NCBI RefSeq assembly: GCF_004117935.1
Contig: NZ_SDOY01000144.1
Span: 124,001 to 188,000, forward strand
Direction: 5' to 3'
DNA from: Streptomyces roseicoloratus
GTDB taxonomy: Bacteria > Actinomycetota > Actinomycetes > Streptomycetales > Streptomycetaceae
DNA length: 64,000 nucleotides
How positions within the stretch are numbered: the stretch's first letter is position 1; each line of letters starts with the position of its first letter. The notes beneath the pieces were generated by a model, which was not told where the DNA came from, did no database searches, and saw nothing but the letters and a program-made list of their open reading frames with translations. The translations under genes were made by a program, and so were the position numbers. This document shows, one piece after another, positions 61,527 to 64,000 of this stretch.

Positions 61527-61880
61527 ATGACCGTGGCTCCTGCGAGCCCCGGATTCTCCACCACCATCCAGGCCCTGCGACTGCGCGAGTGGCAGCTCGG
61601 CCCGGGCCAGCCCACGCTCGTGATGGACCAATTTTCCGCGGCCGACTTTCACGTGGTCGTGGACGACCGGGCCGATGTGCACGTCAGCTCGAAGGACGGA
61701 CGCTTCTACCTCGGCTGGTATCCGCTCGGTCGCCCCGGTACCGATGGGGAGGGATGGAAGATCGCCGTCACCGGCACCGCGAAGGTCCCTGGCTACAGCA
61801 TCGCCTTCGACACCCAGACGCCGGCCGACGTTGTCGCCGCCGCCGTGGCTCGTGTGCTGGAGACCTCCCGGCCCCTCTGA
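61527..61880 (+). CDS. DUF317-like small protein
   Basis: A 117-residue protein with a single DUF317-type module: HVSSKDGRFYLGWYPLGRPG, WKIAVTGTAKVPGYSIAFDT and TPADVVAAAVARVLE. Its start ATG follows GAGGTGAAGG. The single module and short length contrast with the two-module forms elsewhere in the window. Confidence 0.75.
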   Translation: MTVAPASPGFSTTIQALRLREWQLGPGQPTLVMDQFSAADFHVVVDDRADVHVSSKDGRFYLGWYPLGRPGTDGEGWKIAVTGTAKVPGYSIAFDTQTPADVVAAAVARVLETSRPL

Positions 61881-61965
61881 GGGGCGATCCTCGAGTCCCC
61901 CGCGCATCAGGCGGTTCGAGAGTCCGCCTTGCCCAAGACGCCCCTGAACTCAAGGAGACTGCCCC

Positions 61966-62265
61966 GTGGAACGACCGGAGATGACCGTCGGCGACCTCAT
62001 CGATTGCCTCTCCGCGTGTGATCGCAGCGCGCCGTTGCGGCTGGCGATGAACCCCTTCTTCCCCATGGCCCACCGGGCAACGCGGATCGTCGAAGCCCTG
62101 GACGAGCAGGAGAAGCCCGTCGTCTACCTGGCCGAGGGGCGGGGCGAGGACAGCCAGTTCGGTCCCCTGCCGCCCGAGGTGGCCGTCGCCCTCACCTGGC
62201 AGGCGCCCGTACTGGCGCCCCCGCGCCGCCTCCGCCGTTCTGCTTGCCCGGTCGGCGGGCAGTAG
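61966..62265 (+). CDS. Unknown protein, MTVGDLID type
   Basis: A 99-residue protein from GTG 61966 with AAGGAG upstream. MTVGDLIDCLSACDRSAPLR and YLAEGRGEDSQFG recall small proteins of Streptomyces phages and plasmids that begin (M)TVADLI. Mixed alpha/beta fold likely. A basic tail ends it. Confidence 0.6.
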   Translation: MERPEMTVGDLIDCLSACDRSAPLRLAMNPFFPMAHRATRIVEALDEQEKPVVYLAEGRGEDSQFGPLPPEVAVALTWQAPVLAPPRRLRRSACPVGGQ

Positions 62266-62291
62266 CCCGTACACAGCCCTTGGAGGCGCCT

Positions 62292-63101
62292 CTGAACCGC
62301 AACTCCCCGCTCAATCCATCCACCCCGAGCAGCGCCCAGGCCCGCTACTGGGTCGGCCCCCGACACTTGGCCGGTGACGACGGACGTCTCTACGACACCG
62401 TCGCGGACACGCTCACCGCCCTCGGCTGGACGAGCCTCGCGATCGTCCGTGGACGTCAGGAGCCGGACGAGGCGCCGGAGGACCGGCAGGTCCTGCGCAG
62501 CACCGTCCTTCACATCAGCCCCGACACCCTTCGGTGGGCCCAATGGGCCCTGCCGGACGAGCCGTTCCACCTGGGCGAGCTTCCGGTCGCCTGGCAGGTG
62601 TCTGCCCGCGCGGACACCGACAGTCCGCTCGCTCAGTGGTCGGCCTACTTCACCACCGACGTCCCGGGCGAAGTCCTGGCAGACTTCCTCGTCGCGCTCG
62701 ACGCCCGAGAGGCAACCGCCACCGCGTTCACCGGGCCCGACCTGGTCCTCGACGCCGTCACGGCGCATGGCTGGCTCCGCGACATCGACCAGCCCGACGC
62801 GGGGGCGACGGACCCCACCTTCACCTCGCACCTCAGCCTCGGCGAGGTTCCGCCCCTCATCCAGGACGCTGACCCGCGCGCTCTCACTGTTGGGGCCGAC
62901 GTCGCGGGTCCGGTCGGATGGCAGGCGTGGGCGGAACCCGCTCTTGGGGAGTCCTACCTGTGGGCCGCGTCCTTCAGCGCCAGCGTGCCGCACGACCTCG
63001 TCGCGTGCTTCGCCGCCTCCGTCAGCTCCACCGCACCGGTCCTGCGCGGCGTGCTGCCCGAAAGCACCCACGACAGGCTCCTGCGCGCGCCGGCCGGCTG
63101 A
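62292..63101 (+). CDS. DUF317 protein with likely CTG start
   Basis: A 269-residue protein with the family opening YWVGPRHLAGDDG and two DUF317 modules (DVPGEVLADFLVALD; SVPHDLVACFAASVS) plus a Trp-rich core. CTG at 62292 is preferred because GGAGG lies 5 bp upstream and the protein starts at the normal family position. The alternative TTG at 62280 would include that GGAGG in the coding region. Confidence 0.8.
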   Translation: MNRNSPLNPSTPSSAQARYWVGPRHLAGDDGRLYDTVADTLTALGWTSLAIVRGRQEPDEAPEDRQVLRSTVLHISPDTLRWAQWALPDEPFHLGELPVAWQVSARADTDSPLAQWSAYFTTDVPGEVLADFLVALDAREATATAFTGPDLVLDAVTAHGWLRDIDQPDAGATDPTFTSHLSLGEVPPLIQDADPRALTVGADVAGPVGWQAWAEPALGESYLWAASFSASVPHDLVACFAASVSSTAPVLRGVLPESTHDRLLRAPAG

Positions 63102-63119
63102 ACGCTTCCACATGGAACG

Positions 63120-63151
63120 AAGCCCGGTCTCCCGGTTCAGGGAGCCGGGCT
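63120..63151 (+). terminator. Hairpin terminator after the DUF317 gene
   Basis: AGCCCGGTCTCCC, loop GGTTCA, GGGAGCCGGGCT form a strong stem 19 bp after the stop codon at 63101. No U-run is needed for most actinobacterial terminators. Confidence 0.7.
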
Positions 63152-63361
63152 CGTACCTCCCCGATCGCGCTGACCTGTCCCCGCCGCACCCGCGAACAGT
63201 TCGCCGCCTTCGCCGGCGAGCGAAACGGCCGGCCGTGGAAGACGCTCGGTTGGAGTCCTTGTCGAGCGCTGTCCAGACTGCTCGCAGTGTGGCCGACAGT
63301 GCTGTGGGCTCCGCGCCGCCAGGGCATGAGGTGCATCGCATCACCATCAATCCAGGGTTTC

Positions 63362-63371
63362 CTGAATTCAG
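63362..63371. promoter_or_regulatory. Palindrome in front of the ArsR-type gene
   Basis: CTGAATTCAG is a perfect 10-bp palindrome 21 bp upstream of the regulator start, in an AT-richer stretch. ArsR/SmtB-type repressors usually bind such inverted repeats over their own promoter. Confidence 0.5.
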
Positions 63372-63392
63372 CGTTCTGTGTACTGTCATGGT

Positions 63393-63728
63393 GTGCTGAC
63401 TGTTGCCTCCGATATCGAGGTGCTGGCCCGGTTCGGCCGCGCGCTCGCCGACCCGATCCGTTGCCGCATCCTGCTCGCCTTGCGCGATGCCCCCGCCTAC
63501 CCGGCCGACCTCGCTGACGCTCTCGGCGTCTCTCGGACCCGGCTGTCGAACCACTTGGCATGCCTTCGTGACTGCGGTCTGGTCGTGACCGTGCCTGACG
63601 GCCGCCGTACCCGTTACGAGCTCGCGGACGAACGCCTCGGCCACGCGCTGGACGACCTGCGCACCGCCGTGGTGGCTGTGGAGACCGATCGGATCTGCGT
63701 CGATGCCGACGAGAAGGGCTGCTGCTGA
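63393..63728 (+). CDS. ArsR/CmtR-type metal-responsive regulator
   Basis: A 111-residue protein from GTG 63393. Winged helix: ALADPIRCRILLALRDAPAY, LADALGVSRTRLSNHLACLR and RRTRYELADERLG. Cys residues in RCRI, ACLRDCGL and at the C-terminus (ICVDADEKGCC) can form a thiolate metal site as in CmtR (Cd/Pb). It is 2 bp from a CDF transporter gene, which it very likely represses until metal binds. Confidence 0.9.
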   Translation: MLTVASDIEVLARFGRALADPIRCRILLALRDAPAYPADLADALGVSRTRLSNHLACLRDCGLVVTVPDGRRTRYELADERLGHALDDLRTAVVAVETDRICVDADEKGCC

Positions 63729-63730
63729 CC

Positions 63731-64000
63731 ATGGCCGCCGAGATATCGATATCCCTCGGTCCCTCCCCGGCCCGCCGTGACGCGCTCACCCGCCGCATAC
63801 GCCTGCTGGTCGCAGCCACGATCACCTACAACGTCATCGAGGCGATCGTCGCCATCACCGCCGGCACGATCGCCTCCTCCACAGCTCTGATCGGCTTCGG
63901 CCTCGACTCCGTCATCGAGGTCTCGTCCGCTGCCGCCGTCGCCTGGCAGTTCTCCGCCCGCGACCACGCCGTCCGGGAAGCACGCGAGCACCGCACCCTG
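63731..64000 (+). CDS. Cation diffusion facilitator transporter, N-terminal part
   Basis: Cut off by the window end; 90 residues are visible. YNVIEAIVAITAGTIASSTA and LIGFGLDSVIEVSSAAAVAW are membrane spans 1 and 2 of a CDF protein, with GLDS-VIE carrying the expected metal-site Asp in span 2. It exports a divalent metal such as Zn, Cd or Co. Co-transcribed with the ArsR-type regulator. Confidence 0.88.
   Translation, partial: MAAEISISLGPSPARRDALTRRIRLLVAATITYNVIEAIVAITAGTIASSTALIGFGLDSVIEVSSAAAVAWQFSARDHAVREAREHRTL

Noticed and set aside
1-64000. CRISPR arrays, tRNA, rRNA and intact transposase genes
   Set aside because: No regularly spaced repeat array, tRNA-like cloverleaf or transposase domain was recognised on either strand by eye.

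Overview
The window is high-GC actinobacterial DNA, most likely Streptomyces. Evidence for this is the codon bias, frequent GTG/TTG starts, stop/start overlaps (ATGA, GTGA, TGATG), and Streptomyces-type families such as DUF317, SCO6880-like and DUF6112. It reads as a conjugative accessory element (plasmid or integrative element) lying between two metal-resistance regions. No tRNA, rRNA, CRISPR array, integrase, replication initiator or recognisable relaxase was found, so chromosome versus plasmid cannot be settled from the window.

Layout. (1) 1-5151 is a copper region: start of a lipoprotein, a DUF6153 protein, a CopA-type P1B ATPase with a small HMA protein, two CsoR-like operators, and a DUF2182/DUF1326 pair. 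(2) 5152-9145 is mixed: a non-coding stretch with one copy of a 150-bp direct repeat, a TetR regulator divergent from a Rossmann oxidoreductase, a NucS/DUF5655-like protein and an F420-type oxidoreductase. (3) 9344-32061 is a long leftward transcription unit. From its promoter outward it encodes an NlpC/P60 lytic enzyme, a DUF6112 pilin-like protein (frameshifted), a single-span protein, a TrbL/VirB6-like channel protein, an SCO6880-type protein, a VirB4-like ATPase, many small unknown proteins, DUF317 proteins, a VirD4/TraG-like coupling protein, then a PAPS-reductase-like protein, a cytosine-5 DNA methyltransferase and a tandem DnaB-N protein. (4) 32128-32249 is a nested dyad holding two back-to-back promoters that appear to start both this unit and the rightward one. 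(5) 32369-44619 is the rightward unit: an amino-DNA methyltransferase, DUF4913, a RelE/ParE-like protein, unknown small proteins, winged-helix regulators, an MFS exporter next to an ATP-grasp ligase, a DUF317 protein and a sortase-anchored SpaA-type surface protein.

(6) 44790-48660 is a three-gene leftward operon (DUF4297-type nuclease, middle component, Rad50/SMC-like ATPase) matching the ABC-three-component (ABC-3C) conflict systems. A decayed gene with a HEPN-like motif lies next to it. (7) 50322-61049 is a second metal region: an MFS transporter, an AhpD/CMD protein, a His-rich copper-binding protein behind a CsoR-like operator, a large cupredoxin-P1B ATPase-YHS fusion, and a co-directional run DUF2933 / small membrane protein / isoprenylcysteine-methyltransferase-like / membrane protein / ABC ATPase / ABC permease / DUF305 lipoprotein. 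(8) 61050-64000 holds the second direct-repeat copy, two more DUF317-type genes, and an ArsR/CmtR-like regulator followed by the start of a cation-diffusion-facilitator transporter.

Working model (inference): the central divergent promoters control a type IV-like conjugation machine and its accessory genes. The element also carries DNA-modification, defence, surface-adhesion and small-molecule ligase/export cargo, and is embedded in copper and other metal-resistance loci.
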